Assembly: GCF_003073045.1 (NCBI RefSeq)
Contig: NC_037593.1
Span: forward strand, 13,710,735-13,774,734
From: Pomacea canaliculata
Lineage: Eukaryota > Mollusca > Gastropoda > Architaenioglossa > Ampullariidae
Reading direction: 5' to 3'
DNA: 64,000 nt
This document shows positions 1 through 9,967 of the stretch, one piece after another. Each line of letters starts with the position of its first letter. Position 1 is the stretch's first letter. A program made the position numbers and the translations under genes. The notes below the pieces were generated by a model. That model had not been told where the DNA came from. It saw only the letters and a program-made list of their open reading frames with translations, and did not search any database.

Positions 1-1314
1 ATGGGGTAGGTAAAGGGAATCAAAAACCAGTGAGATAATTCTGTACACAATATAATTAGCTTTTTATGACAACTGGTCAAAAGATCAGATACATGTTCAT
101 CTGCCTCACATTAATCTATTGAAATAATTTGCTACTTTTTATCTGCCTGTATATCTCTACCTATTTGTTCACTTTTAGGTAAAGGCATTTGTCATCACCT
201 TATCCCAGTAAGTCAACCCACAGAGTTAATGCCAAAAAAAACCATCGAAACTCCTAAGCCATAAGTTAGGAAGCCATCAGTGAACATTAATTATTCATTA
301 CTATGATACAACATGGTCACTGTCAGAGTAATACATGATTACTAAATGTGTTTTATGTGAAACTGTTGACATTATGTCTTCCAATTTAATGTTCTTAATG
401 CGTCTAGCTTCAACATTCTGCCTCTTGATGACTTTACATCCTTGCATGGTAAGATACTCATATATTTCATGTCAACTGGTTAAAAACATCTGCAGTAGCT
501 AAGCTAAAGCATTCATGTTAAGAGTAGACCTAATTGTTGCTTCAATAACAAGAGGTTTATTATAACCTTTGTTTACATTTTAAGACCCTTGACTGCAGCA
601 GATTTACACTTGACACATCTTTTATTAACTCCCGATAAAAAGTTGTGATTGTGCACTGCATGTTACATAAAAATTATAAGTTACCTCCCCAATTGTATCA
701 ATTAGTGGCTAATAATGAGGTACTATGTTCCTTTATAACAGACTCCTGTCTCTTGTTTTCTCTTGTTTCAGACCTTGACTGAAATACAGCAGAACAATAA
801 AAAAATACAGTTACTTAGGCAGTTATCTTTATTGAATTGAGTGTGCATAAATGTAAGTGCCAAAGTGATTAAAAGCCATGGAATAAATATTTAACATCAA
901 TTTTTATTATGTGCATTTATATATTAAGGAAAGATCGTCTACTTATATAATGTTTAAGATTACAATGCTTTTCGGATAATTAGGCTTGCCAAAATGTCCA
1001 CTCAGCTTTTATACAAATGTATTACATGTATGATGATAAACATTTCCTACATAAACCTATACTTTTGAATGCTTTACTTTTATAACTTTGACATTGACAC
1101 ATTAAGTATAATGTCTCTCTTAAAGCAGAAAGCATCATCAACCTGAGGTTGGGAGTGTGGTTTAAACACTATAACATCATGATCAATATTAATCTTGCAT
1201 AAAAGTTTTGTATTTACTTGAATTTATTTTTATTTATCTGTCATCTGTGTATTCGTATTCAAGCTTTGAATGGGTGAGATGTTGATTGTGTATAATTAAA
1301 ATTTCTTCATACCC
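1..1314. other. AT-rich spacer, no gene seen
   Basis: I see no open frame of useful length, no splice-framed exon and no recognisable repeat. The sequence is AT-rich and looks like ordinary intergenic or intronic DNA. Confidence 0.6.
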
Positions 1315-2222
1315 CTTGTTGTGGGGATATTGTTGCCCCTGTCTGTTGTTAGGCAGGCATTATCGCCCTTACACGTGCATTAGATAGAATGCATGGAAGT
1401 GAAGATGTCAAGAAAAAATAAACGTGTAAGTGAGGGAGCGAAAGGTTCACAAAATCTCAGGTATATGAAAAATACTGAGTTTGATTATTCCCCCGCCAGT
1501 CTTCAACGGAGAGAGACTAGAGAATTTTGAGCAGAAGAGGTTGGGGAATCGGTTTAATTCCTTGCTTACCTAAGCATTGCAGGAATTACCCAGGAGAGGA
1601 AGTAACTAGAAGAGGAATTACTCAGAGTGGAATCCCCTCGGAGAAGGAGAATACTTTAGAAACTATCGAAGAAGGAAGACGTTTGGAGTAGGATCGTGAG
1701 CAGTTGGGGTATATATCTCTACTCAACACCAGCTGTGTGTGGATATTGTGGATATTGTGATTATTGAAGTGGTCTCTTCACCAACCGGGTGTTTAGGCCG
1801 AATCAGCATTTGCTGTACGGGGACTTGGAAAGTGTAAGATATTCGAGGAAGATTATTGGAGGAGGATTATGTGTGGATGATTATGTGCTGATGATTATCC
1901 AAGGAATAGTAGTAGTGTGTTTGATAGTGAACGTCTCAGCGACATCATCCAAACAGGGAGTTGAACTATTTTGTTAAACAGTTGGAGAAGCTTGGGTCTA
2001 ATTAAAAGGAACTTCAGAAAGGTAGGAAGTTATTCGTGACATTAATGTGATATGTATGGTTCATAAAATTGTGTATGTATAAATGTTGAGTTGTATAAAT
2101 TAAGTTACCTTTCCCTACCCCTGACAATAAATACAAGCTCCCACCTAATAGAGGAGTAAGCCCACGTCAAATCTTTGTGGTATGTGGTACGAAAGGACAC
2201 GTGTGGGACGGAGTGTGTGACA
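1315..2222 (+). repeat. possible solo LTR relic (Ty3/gypsy-like)
   Basis: The stretch opens near TGTTGTGG and closes with GTGTGTGACA. Its last 80 bases follow the same pattern as the end of the 36 kb LTR: a polyadenylation-like AATAAA, then a 'cccacgtcaa' segment, then a G/T-rich run to TGACA. No matching target-site duplication was found, so the 5' boundary is uncertain. The short open frame inside (1789-1977) is not considered a gene. Confidence 0.3.
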
Positions 2223-2379
2223 GTGCAGTCAGTAACCTTGTGACCTTGTGTATCCGTCCTTGACACCCCTCATAGGGTCAATGAATAAAAAAGGCAAATG
2301 GCAAATTAACGACTTAGGAACAATTCACGTTATGACCGCTTTTAGGAACGTAACTCGTTCATACGTAGGGTGGCGTCTG

Positions 2380-2413
2380 CACACACACACACATACACAC
2401 ACACATACACACA
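2380..2413. repeat. (CA)n microsatellite
   Basis: Imperfect CA repeat interrupted by two CATA steps. Confidence 0.9.
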
Positions 2414-2566
2414 GAGATACTAGAACAGTTGATATACGGTCACACTACCCGACTAATGGACAAGCAAAAAATTATCCGGGTCACAGTTACCCGACAACAT
2501 TAGATGGAAAAAAATTCATTGTGCGGGTGTGAGGGTCCTGAACAGCCTCCTGTCTGACACGTGACA

Positions 2567-2830
2567 CATTCCAAAGGAGTAACAGATTGTAAATCACAGC
2601 CAGCAACCCTGGAGGTGATTAAACATCATGTTAGAGCTGGTATTTGTCCTCAGTGGTGTCGCTGTTACACCAGGTAATGAGGGAGACACAAATGACAGAA
2701 TGATTCAAATTCTCCAAGTCCCAACAGCACAGTTACCGTTGACATTTCTTCACGACTGATGACGGGCTCATGTATCAGCTCAGATCATTTGGGATTGCCA
2801 TTCGTAAAATTTTGGAGGAGACATGTTTCA
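2567..2830 (+). pseudogene. relic of the 5' flank of a gene-6-like copy
   Basis: The stretch around 2590-2612 (aaatcacagccagcaaccct) is nearly identical to 30038-30060, just upstream of gene 6 (30250-31407). Similarity continues through 'ggaggtgatt..aacat' and a later 'ctcagaccatt.ggcat' block. No coding part follows here; instead the tandem array begins about 130 bp downstream. It is probably the leftover 5' end of a lost paralogue. Confidence 0.45.
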
Positions 2831-3231
2831 CAGACTCATTATTGATGACGAGAGGAAGGAATGGAAATTTTTTTATTAGTATTTAATTGACTAACCCCTT
2901 TGAGCCATTTTGGTCAACAAACGAAGACAGTAAGTATCTGTGAATAGAATATCTGTAGAATATTTGAACCGACGGATCTACCGAAGTAGGAGAAAGAACA
3001 CACCCCTTAGAAGCACTAGTAATCGGGTTTCTAGAGGCAGACACCTTTCTACCATTCATTCCAGTTGACTTATAGAAAAGACTACGGTACGGAATCGGTA
3101 TTTCTAAAAGTTGTAAACAATCTACTCCATTGAGGTTCATCAGCATATTTTTCATGTCTACAGAGGTGCTTACCTTCAACTTCGTAGGATCAGAAATATT
3201 TGTCATTATCTCACCACTAATGCAAATTAAA

Positions 3232-3385
3232 CTCTAATCTGCGTCTTTGTGCTGTCGAGGATGGACTATTGTAATTCTCTTTTAGCTGGTATCTTCTTGA
3301 CAGACTTTAAAGGATTCAGAATAATGCTGCTCGCCTCATCTGTAGACCATCTACATGTGAACATATATCAACTACCTATAAATGT
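3232..3385 (+). repeat. LINE reverse-transcriptase remnant (CR1/L2/Jockey-like)
   Basis: One frame gives SRMDYCNSLLAG and an adjacent frame gives RIQNNAARLICRPSTCEHI. Both are hallmarks of the C-terminal end of non-LTR reverse transcriptases (SRLDYCNSLL..LQR.QN.AAR). Frames are broken and only about 50 residues remain. The same remnant recurs in units B, C and D, so it was present before amplification. Confidence 0.75.
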
Positions 3386-3466
3386 AAGCAAATAAAAAAT
3401 GCGTTCAAGCTTGTTTTAGATGTAAGTGATTTTAAATGTTAATAAAAAGCATAACTGTGGTCAGAC

Positions 3467-3788
3467 CTTGTCTATTCTGTCCAAAACGAGTTTATTTATT
3501 TTATTTTATTTGTTTTTTACGGCCCAGCATAGCAGGTTTTATTTCAGAAATATCTTGACATTTTCACAGTTCTTTTCACAGAATTAACTTTACTCACGCA
3601 TTGCCGACATCAGTGTTAACAGGTGAGCAGTGTCACGTGTCGCATGCTGGCTCAGCGCGAGCCTGGGTTCTAGAGGAGAGGAGGGGGTTGCTGCGTCACT
3701 GTAATCTGACGCAATTTTGTTTTTGTTTTGTTTTTGACGTTTTTGGCACGGTGGGAGAAAGAAAAGGAAGAAAAGAGCGGTCATCAAG
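3467..3788 (+). promoter_or_regulatory. gene A promoter region and 5' noncoding exon
   Basis: Conserved in all five units. It ends in a donor, CATCAAG|GTGAGT at 3788/3789, which pairs with an acceptor TTCTTTCAG ending at 4324, 10 bp before the start codon. The predicted intron is 536 bp. A CACGTG E-box lies at 3634-3639. Where units B-E have TGACGTCATTGG, unit A reads TGACGTTTTTGG, so the palindromic CRE is lost here. The transcription start is not visible. Confidence 0.5.
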
Positions 3789-3969
3789 GTGAGTAGCTGA
3801 AAAGGGAATCTGTTGTGAGTACATCGGAGTAACATCTATCTGTGGGGATATTGCGGGATACGAACGGAGTAGGGAGAAAGGGGCGCTTAGTGGATGTAGG
3901 TGTCCCTTTCTGTCCCCGAGCCATTGTTTTCTTTTGTGTTTATTCCCTTGTTCCTTTTATTTCATTTAT

Positions 3970-3974
3970 TGTTG

Positions 3975-4073
<99 letters not shown>
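3970..4073. repeat. (TTA)n(GTA)n compound microsatellite
   Basis: About 100 bp of trinucleotide repeats inside the gene A intron, absent from the matching introns of B-E. The polyserine/polyvaline open frames over it are artefacts. Confidence 0.95.
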
Positions 4074-4334
4074 TCAAACGTGTATTTGTAGCGTTCTCAC
4101 GTGTCCGTGTCGTTTGTTCTGCACTAGAGAGTGATTGGATTCGTTGCTACACGTGACAAGTAGCAATGTTTATTTATTTTGCCTTCTTAGAAAGACTGAT
4201 TGAGCTGGTACGGATTGTCTGTATTTACAGTGTTGATTCATTTACCATGGTGGGTGTCTGATCTGTTTGTATTGTGTAAGTCTATGGATAGGTACGGGTG
4301 ATTGTTGATTGCTTCTTCTTTCAGATCCTCTCTG

Positions 4335-5507
4335 ATGGCTCGCAGGCTGCTAGCAACAATCTTTGTAACCCTGTGCACCGCAACCCTGCTGACGATGCTT
4401 TATGTCAGCCAGTCACGTGACCCTGTCATTCTAGTTCATCCAGGTCCAGTCGATGTCCAGGTTAAACAACGCAGCACTAATCCGTGTCTGACATTGGGTA
4501 CTCACTCTTGGAGTGATAATATACCATACGGGCGGCCAGGGCTGCTGATAAACCCTTCAAACGGCTCTGACGTGTTGAGAGGGAGCACCACAGACATCGT
4601 CAACAGGATCTACAACAACATGTGTCCTGGTAACCAGACCCTGTCTAACGTACAATTCACTTTCCCAGACATACTGCTGATTGTCGACTTTAACTATCCT
4701 TCACAATACAATATCATTACCTACCTTGAACTTCTGTACAGGAGATATTTTCCTAATATTCTCTATTGTGGTCTGGAACCTGAAACTCTAAAGAAACAGA
4801 TTGTGGCTGAGAAACTGGGGTTCCCTATCTACTATTTGCATGCTCTGAGGGACACCTGGCAAACAAAGTACGAGTGTATTCAGCACGCCATGAAAATGTG
4901 TGACAACTACACCGGCTACCTGCTGATCGGCGACGACACTCTCATCAACATGACGAACTTTCAAAGAACTCCGAAACATAAAGCGATGGTGGGTGATCAG
5001 TTTGTCAAAACCGGACAACACGTGAACACCACACTTCACAAGTACTCGTGGCCATTTTGGGGTCTGGAAGGCGGGAGAAGTGCCATGCTGGGTGTGCTTA
5101 ACGAGCTCGCCTTTAAAGCGAACCGTGACAATGATCATCTTGCACAACAATTCCTTAGAAATTATTATTCCTTTGTCAACAACAGCACTATCTTTCACAT
5201 TATGCCGATCGACTTCCTGTACGTCCCCAAACGGCTGTCGTCCATTTTCCTCTACATGACGTCATTGTTTCGGAAATACAAGGCCATCGTAGAACTGGCG
5301 ATTCCGTTTTTTGTGTGTGGCCTGGAACACCCCGGGGACGTGTACTTTGTTAGAATGTGCAGTGTAAGAGGCAAGGACAGAGATAATTCACAGATACGTT
5401 TTGATAAGGACCTCGTGTACCTGCACCCTTTTAAGTACTATGCCAATTTTAAGAGCAAAACTCAAGGGAAGGACTTTATCTGTCAGAACTATTTATTAAA
5501 CAAGTAA
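4335..5507 (+). CDS. gene A: type II membrane protein, glycosyltransferase-like, 390 aa
   Basis: The start is the ATG 10 bp inside the exon that follows the acceptor at 4324; upstream in-frame sequence is intronic. Residues 5-24 form a hydrophobic signal anchor after a basic MARR start. Motifs: CLTLG..SW (51-59), GRPGLLIN (66-73), TFPDILLIVDFN (109-120), YLELLYRRYFPNILYCG (130-146), GYLLIGDDTLIN (194-205, a DxD-type acidic motif expected to bind metal and nucleotide sugar), EGGRSAMLGVLNEL (245-258), and C-terminal YLHPFKYY and FICQNYLL. Several N-glycosylation sequons (for example NQT, NYT, NMT, NTT, NST) fit a lumenal domain. The layout resembles Golgi glycosyltransferases, but the family is not recognised, so the function is inference. 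It differs from its paralogues near the end (CSVRGKDRD in place of LSLWGNDRD). Confidence 0.85.
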   Translation: MARRLLATIFVTLCTATLLTMLYVSQSRDPVILVHPGPVDVQVKQRSTNPCLTLGTHSWSDNIPYGRPGLLINPSNGSDVLRGSTTDIVNRIYNNMCPGNQTLSNVQFTFPDILLIVDFNYPSQYNIITYLELLYRRYFPNILYCGLEPETLKKQIVAEKLGFPIYYLHALRDTWQTKYECIQHAMKMCDNYTGYLLIGDDTLINMTNFQRTPKHKAMVGDQFVKTGQHVNTTLHKYSWPFWGLEGGRSAMLGVLNELAFKANRDNDHLAQQFLRNYYSFVNNSTIFHIMPIDFLYVPKRLSSIFLYMTSLFRKYKAIVELAIPFFVCGLEHPGDVYFVRMCSVRGKDRDNSQIRFDKDLVYLHPFKYYANFKSKTQGKDFICQNYLLNK

Positions 5508-5994
5508 CTATCGGCATGCGTGAGCATTTTACAACAACGTCTGCACAGTAATACTGATATCCCTACTACATTTTGCAAGTATGTTGTGCATATTTTCTGT
5601 CGTGTAGTGAATCCTTTATTAACCGAATGATAAATTAGAATAAAAATTTAAAGTACGCACTTAATCGCCATTGTTTTCTCTTCACCTGTATGGTCTGATG
5701 TTTAATTAAAAATTACAATTTACATCCCAAATCTAGTTATTTTATAAAATTCAGGTGAAGATGTTAGGAAATATTTTGACAATAGTGACACGAATAAAAC
5801 ACACCGCACCTAACTAACAGACGAATAACATAAAAAAGACTGTTCTGCAGTAACTTAGTTTAGGAGTTTCATAAGATGGCCTGTGCTTTTTCAAGCAATA
5901 TTTAGAAGTTTTCTTGAATTGAAAAATACCGCCTTGAAAGTTATATGCTTACCTTAAATGGGCACAAATCCAGAACCGTATTAAAAAGCTCAAA
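5508..5994 (+). other. gene A 3' flank
   Basis: Homologous to the flank 0.8-1.3 kb downstream of genes B-E, here fused directly behind the stop codon. It contains AATAAAAATTT near 5639, a plausible polyadenylation signal that is conserved in every unit. Confidence 0.55.
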
Positions 5995-6091
5995 ATTAAA
6001 CAATGTTGACAATGACAACCAGGACCGGGTCCGATGGCTGCGTGTGGTTGCGGCCCTATGCTCCACTGGGGACGAATAGGACAAAAGAAGA
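5995..6091 (+). repeat. SINE fragment at A/B junction
   Basis: Carries the 3'-tail-like gcggccctatgctccactgg and ends acaaaagaag, followed by AGTCGGATCTT (6092-6102). The upstream copy of that target duplication is missing because the unit A deletion ends inside or at the edge of the SINE. Related to the copies at 11981 and 17880 and to the tail at 42127. Confidence 0.65.
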
Positions 6092-6097
6092 AGTCGG

Positions 6098-6417
6098 ATC
6101 TTGTCTATTCTGTCCAAAACGAGTTTATTTATTTTATTTATTTATTTTTTACTGCCCAGCATACCAGGGTTTATTTTAGAAATATCTTAACATTTTCGCA
6201 GTTCTTTTCACAGAATTAACTTTACTCATGCATTGCCGAAAACAGTGTTAACAGGTGAGCAGTGTCACCTGTCGCATGCTAGCTCAGCGCGAGCCTGGGT
6301 TCTAGAGGGGAGGAGGGGGTTGCTGCGTCACTGTAATCTGACGCAATTTTGTTTTTGTTGTTTTTGACGTCATTGGCACGGTGGAGAAGGAAAGGAAAGT
6401 AGAGAGCGGCCATCAGG
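6098..6417 (+). promoter_or_regulatory. gene B promoter region and 5' noncoding exon
   Basis: The donor is CATCAGG|GTGAGT at 6417/6418 and the acceptor TTTTTCAG ends at 6838, giving a 421-bp intron. A full palindromic CRE, TGACGTCA, at 6365-6372 overlaps an inverted CCAAT (ATTGG). The E-box seen in A (CACGTG) reads CACCTG here. Confidence 0.5.
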
Positions 6418-6848
6418 GTGAGTAGCTGGAAAAGGAATCTGTTCTGAGTACATCGGAGTAACATCTGTCTGTGGGGATATTTTAGAGTCCAAAAGGAGAA
6501 GTGAGAGAGTGGCGCTTGGTAAATGTAGGTGTCCCCTTCTGTCCCAGACCCATTGTTTTGTTTTGTGTTTCCTACCTTGTTCCTTTTATTTCATTTGTTT
6601 GTTTTTATTAAACGTGTATTTGTAGCGTTCTTGCGTGTCCGTGTCGTTTGTTCTGCACTGGAGAGAGATTGGATTCGTTGCTACACGCGACAAGTAGCAA
6701 TGTTTATTTACTTTGTCTTCTTAGAAAGACTGATTGAACTGCTACGGATTGTCTGTATTTACAGTGTTGATTCATTTACCATGGTGGGTGTCTGATCTGT
6801 TTCTATTGTGTAAGTCTATGGACTGCTTGGTTTTTCAGATCCACTCTG

Positions 6849-8021
6849 ATGGCGCTCAGGCTGCTAGCAACAATCTTTCTAACCCTGTGCACCGCAACCC
6901 TGCTGACGATGCTGTATGTCAGCAAGTCACGTGACCCTGTCATCCTAGTTCAGCCCGATCCACTCGATGTCCAGGATGAACTACGCGGCACTAATCAGTG
7001 TCTGACATTGGGTAAACACTCTTGGAAATATAATGTAAAATACGGGCGGCCAGGGCTGCTGATAAACCCTTCAAAAGACTCTGACGTGTTGAGAGGGAGC
7101 ACCACAGACATCGTCAACAGGATCTACAACAACATGTGTCCTGGTTACCAGACCCTGCCTAACGTACAATTCACTTTCCCAGACATACTGCTGATTGTCG
7201 ACTTTAACCATCCTGCATACTACAATGTCATTCCCTACCTTGAACTTCTGTACAGGAGATATTTTCCTAATATTCTCTATTGTGGTCTGGAACCTGAAAC
7301 TCTAAAGGAACAGATTGTGGCTGAGAAACTGGGGTTCCCTATCTACTATTTGCAAGCACTGAAAGACAACTGGCAAACAAAGTACGAGTGTATTCAGCAT
7401 GCCATGAAAATGTGCGACAGCTTCAGCGGCTACCTACTGATCGGTGACGACACTCTCATCAACATGACGAACTTTCAAAGAACTCCGAAATATAAAGCGA
7501 TGGTGGGTGATGAGTTTGTCAAATCCGGACAATTCGTGACCACTACTTACTTCCAGTACTCGTGGCAATGGTGGGGTGTGGAAGGCGGGAGAAGTGCCAT
7601 GTTGGGTGTGCTTAACGAGCTCGCCTTTAAAGCGAACCGTGACAATGACCATCTTGCACAAGAATTCCTTAGAAATTATTATTCCTTTGTCAAATACAGA
7701 AACATCTTTTACTTTATGCCGATCGACTTCCTGTACGTCCCCAAACGGCTGTCGTCCATTTTCCTCTACATGACGTCATTGTTTCGGAAATACAAGGCCA
7801 ACGTGGAAGTGGCGATTCCGTTTTTTGTGTGTGGCCTGCAAAACCAAGTGGACGTGCACTTTGTTAGAATGCTCAGTCTATGGGGCAACGACAGAGATAT
7901 TTCGCAGAAACGTTTTGAGAAGGACCTCGTGTACCTGCACCCTTTTAAGTACCATGCCAATTTTAAGAGCACACCTCAAGCGAAGGACTTTATCTGTCAG
8001 AAGTATTTACGAAGTAAGTAA
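6849..8021 (+). CDS. gene B: type II membrane protein, glycosyltransferase-like, 390 aa
   Basis: Intact single coding exon starting at the ATG 10 bp after the acceptor (6838). The signal anchor is at residues 5-24. LLIVDFN (114-120), GDDTLIN (199-205) and EGGRSAMLGVLNEL (245-258) are all kept, as is the C-terminus YLHPFKYHANF...FICQKYLRSK. It keeps the VDFN form shared with A and genes 6 and 7, whereas C-E read VEFTEP. The patch at 223-246 (VKSG..VTTTYFQYSWQWWGV) and 276-284 (KYRNIFYFM) differ from A, and the latter loses the NxST sequon found in A and E. Probably a Golgi-resident glycan-modifying enzyme by layout; substrate unknown. Confidence 0.85.
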   Translation: MALRLLATIFLTLCTATLLTMLYVSKSRDPVILVQPDPLDVQDELRGTNQCLTLGKHSWKYNVKYGRPGLLINPSKDSDVLRGSTTDIVNRIYNNMCPGYQTLPNVQFTFPDILLIVDFNHPAYYNVIPYLELLYRRYFPNILYCGLEPETLKEQIVAEKLGFPIYYLQALKDNWQTKYECIQHAMKMCDSFSGYLLIGDDTLINMTNFQRTPKYKAMVGDEFVKSGQFVTTTYFQYSWQWWGVEGGRSAMLGVLNELAFKANRDNDHLAQEFLRNYYSFVKYRNIFYFMPIDFLYVPKRLSSIFLYMTSLFRKYKANVEVAIPFFVCGLQNQVDVHFVRMLSLWGNDRDISQKRFEKDLVYLHPFKYHANFKSTPQAKDFICQKYLRSK

Positions 8022-8131
8022 CTATCGGCATGCATGAACATTTCTTGGTCAACATCTGTGAAGCAAATAGTACTCAACGTCTAAGACTCTTATCTCCCTT
8101 TATTTTTGCATTTGACAAAGGGACATCTGTG

Positions 8132-8260
8132 ATGAGCCGCGCTTACACCATACAGCAGAAAAAAAGGAGTTTAAACCTGTGCAGAAAATTGGGGGACTTG
8201 ACGGGCCAGATGGAAGCAATCAAGAATGATCTCGATGGCTGCCAATCTGCGTACTTCTAA
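8132..8260 (+). CDS. conserved small ORF downstream of gene B (shortened copy)
   Basis: Begins MSRAYTIQQKKRSLNLCRKL and is shared with units C, D and E, where it runs on to CTSNLSA...LHSLTPTGFKD. In B a 2-bp loss near 8250 ends it early. It lies about 110 bp after the stop of the main gene. No domain is recognised. It could be 3' UTR, an exon or a repeat remnant. Confidence 0.2.
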   Translation: MSRAYTIQQKKRSLNLCRKLGDLTGQMEAIKNDLDGCQSAYF

Positions 8261-8440
8261 TCTTTCTGCCTCCGTTTCAATAATTATTTCCCTTCACAGT
8301 CTAACACCTACGGGCTTTAAAGACCTGCCCTCGACTGGTCCGAATTTAAGTCGATTGTGGTAATATAGCAGAAATATATTCTGTAATTTTCAACGACTTT
8401 AACACAACAGTTTATCTATTATCTAATTTCAAAGTTGGTA

Positions 8441-8589
8441 ATTTGCACCCATAGTTAGCAAGTCCTGCAAAATCTCGCCCCTACCCGCGAATAACGTGTG
8501 ACGTCACTGGACACCACCGGCTGTGACGTCACACGTTATTCGCGGGTAGGGGCGAGATTTTGCAGGACTTGCTAACTATGGGTGCAAAT
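8441..8589. repeat. perfect 67-bp inverted repeat with 15-bp spacer
   Basis: The left arm is 8441-8507, the spacer 8508-8522 (tggacaccaccggct) and the right arm 8523-8589. The arms match 67/67 by eye. Each arm ends in the palindrome GTGACGTCAC next to the spacer. Units C, D and E have only one arm, followed by the spacer in reverse orientation (agccggtggtgtcca in C and D). It is either a fold-back duplication unique to B or the last complete copy of a hairpin element. Confidence 0.95.
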
Positions 8590-8644
8590 TGTCACTGTAG
8601 GCGTGTAATGACCTAAAGGTGAAGGGTTACATCAGGCTTGTCAG

Positions 8645-8783
8645 ATGATCTTTATTTATTTTGCTCTAGTAGCGAAGACGAGTTTAACAGGTTGTATTCC
8701 GACATTGAAAGTATTAAAACTCACGTGTTTGAGTCTGAGTTTCACAATACTCAGGTTAGAATCACCAAAGACACAATCTTTAG
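8645..8783 (+). other. exon-like conserved open segment, unit B
   Basis: An open frame runs SDDLYLFCSSSEDEF...ESEFHNTQVRITKDTIF and ends at a good donor TTTAG|GTAAGAAA. A possible acceptor CTTGTCAG precedes it. Repeated at 14542, 20732 and 26569, and in divergent form at 27486-27684. The role is unknown; no acceptor/donor partner could be assigned. Confidence 0.35.
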
Positions 8784-9574
8784 GTAAGAAACGACAAAGA
8801 ACGACTTCACAAATACCATGTGGTAAGCAATTATGTTGTGCATATGTTCTGTCGTGTAGCGAATCCATGTATCAACCGAATGATAAATTAGAATAAAAAT
8901 TTAAAGTACGAACTTATTCACCATTGTTTTCTCTTCACCTGTATGGTCTGACTGAAGTTCAAGTGAAAATTACAATGTTCATCGCAAATCTAATCATTTT
9001 ATAAAATTCAGGTGAGGATTTTAGGAAATATTTCGACAATAGTGACACGTATAAAACACACCCCACTTAACTAACAGACGAATGACACAAAAAAAACTGC
9101 TCGGCAGTCACTTATTTTACAAGTTTCATGAGATGGCCTGTGCTTTTTCAATTAATATGAGAATATTTAGTAGTTTTCTTGAATTGATCAATACCGCCTT
9201 AAAAGTTATATGCTTACCTTAAAGGCGCACAAATCCAGGACCGTATTAAAAAGCTCAAAATTAAACAATGTTGACAATGACAACGGGATCACTTGATCGT
9301 CTGGCGCAACCAATACAGGATGATGCTATGGAAATGAATACTCAAATCTTCCGTCTGTCTAATCAATGTGCCGCACAACATCAGTAAACATCCAGAATAT
9401 TTATCATCACCTTCCTCAAACAAATCATCATTATGTCCAACAATATGTCCACTTGTCGAGTTAATAAGCTATCACACTCACCCACTCCCACCCACCCACT
9501 GAAAGCCCCTCCCACTCACTCAACTATTCACTTACTCACCCACCCATCCACTACAAAAGAACTCGCTGGATGAT

Positions 9575-9967
9575 TTGAAGAAAAAAGCAGAGAGTGTATT
9601 ACATCATCAACGCTTTGTCGTCTTGTGGCATGACCAAATGACAGTTACATGTGACTTAGTTTTTGATAAACTTTCTGGGGAACTTGTTGGGTTTGTTGGT
9701 AGTCAGGATGAACAGGCATCAACCCCTGCCACCCATGCATTAGTTTTTTACATTGTAGGCTTAACTACAAATATCAGCAGAAGCATTGGTTTCTTTGGCA
9801 CACAATCAGTTACTGCAGATGCTTTGTTTACACTTTTCTCACAGCCTTTGGTCTTGTTGAGGAAGCAGGGTTTAAAATGGTATGATCCACAAGTGATAAG
9901 GCCTCACCAAATAAAAGGCTCTATGAAATGCATGGCAGTGGTGCAGATATTTGTTATAAAACAATAA
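9575..9967 (+). pseudogene. P-element-like transposase fragment (RNase H-like part), unit B
   Basis: The open stretch reads LWHDQMTV...LVFDKLSGELVGFVGS, then ATHALVFYIVGL and SVTADALFTLF. This follows the P-element/THAP9 RNase H-like domain pattern (D.M.....YD...GELVGF.D, then ATH.LVF and .GVTAD.L). The first acidic residue (D in HDQM) is retained. About 130 residues remain of a protein normally several times longer, with no THAP domain or terminal repeats beside it, so it is a fragment. Absent from units A and E. Confidence 0.65.

Larger units (their letters stand above)
2965..5994 (+). repeat. tandem unit A (shortened)
   Basis: First copy of the tandem array. It begins with the unit's distal block (compare 23600-24087), then the promoter, first exon and gene A, then about 490 bp of 3' flank. 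Compared with unit B it lacks the roughly 0.8 kb after the stop codon and the roughly 2.7 kb block matching 9283-11993. The flank jumps from 'gacaatgacaac' straight into the SINE fragment that heads unit B. It lacks a SINE at its own head. Confidence 0.8.

Noticed and set aside
1789-1977. 62-codon frame
   Set aside because: Lies inside a probable LTR relic and has no domain or splice support.
2883-3206. Minus-strand conserved frame KLKVSTSVDM...NGVD (also at 11370-11720 and 23479-23826)
   Set aside because: Conservation is explained by unit duplication. A donor-like AAG|GTAAGC is present, but the frame has no recognised domain and overlaps the LINE-bearing distal block.
3842-4156. Open frames of polyserine and polyvaline
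   Set aside because: They are translations of the TTA/GTA microsatellite within the gene A intron.
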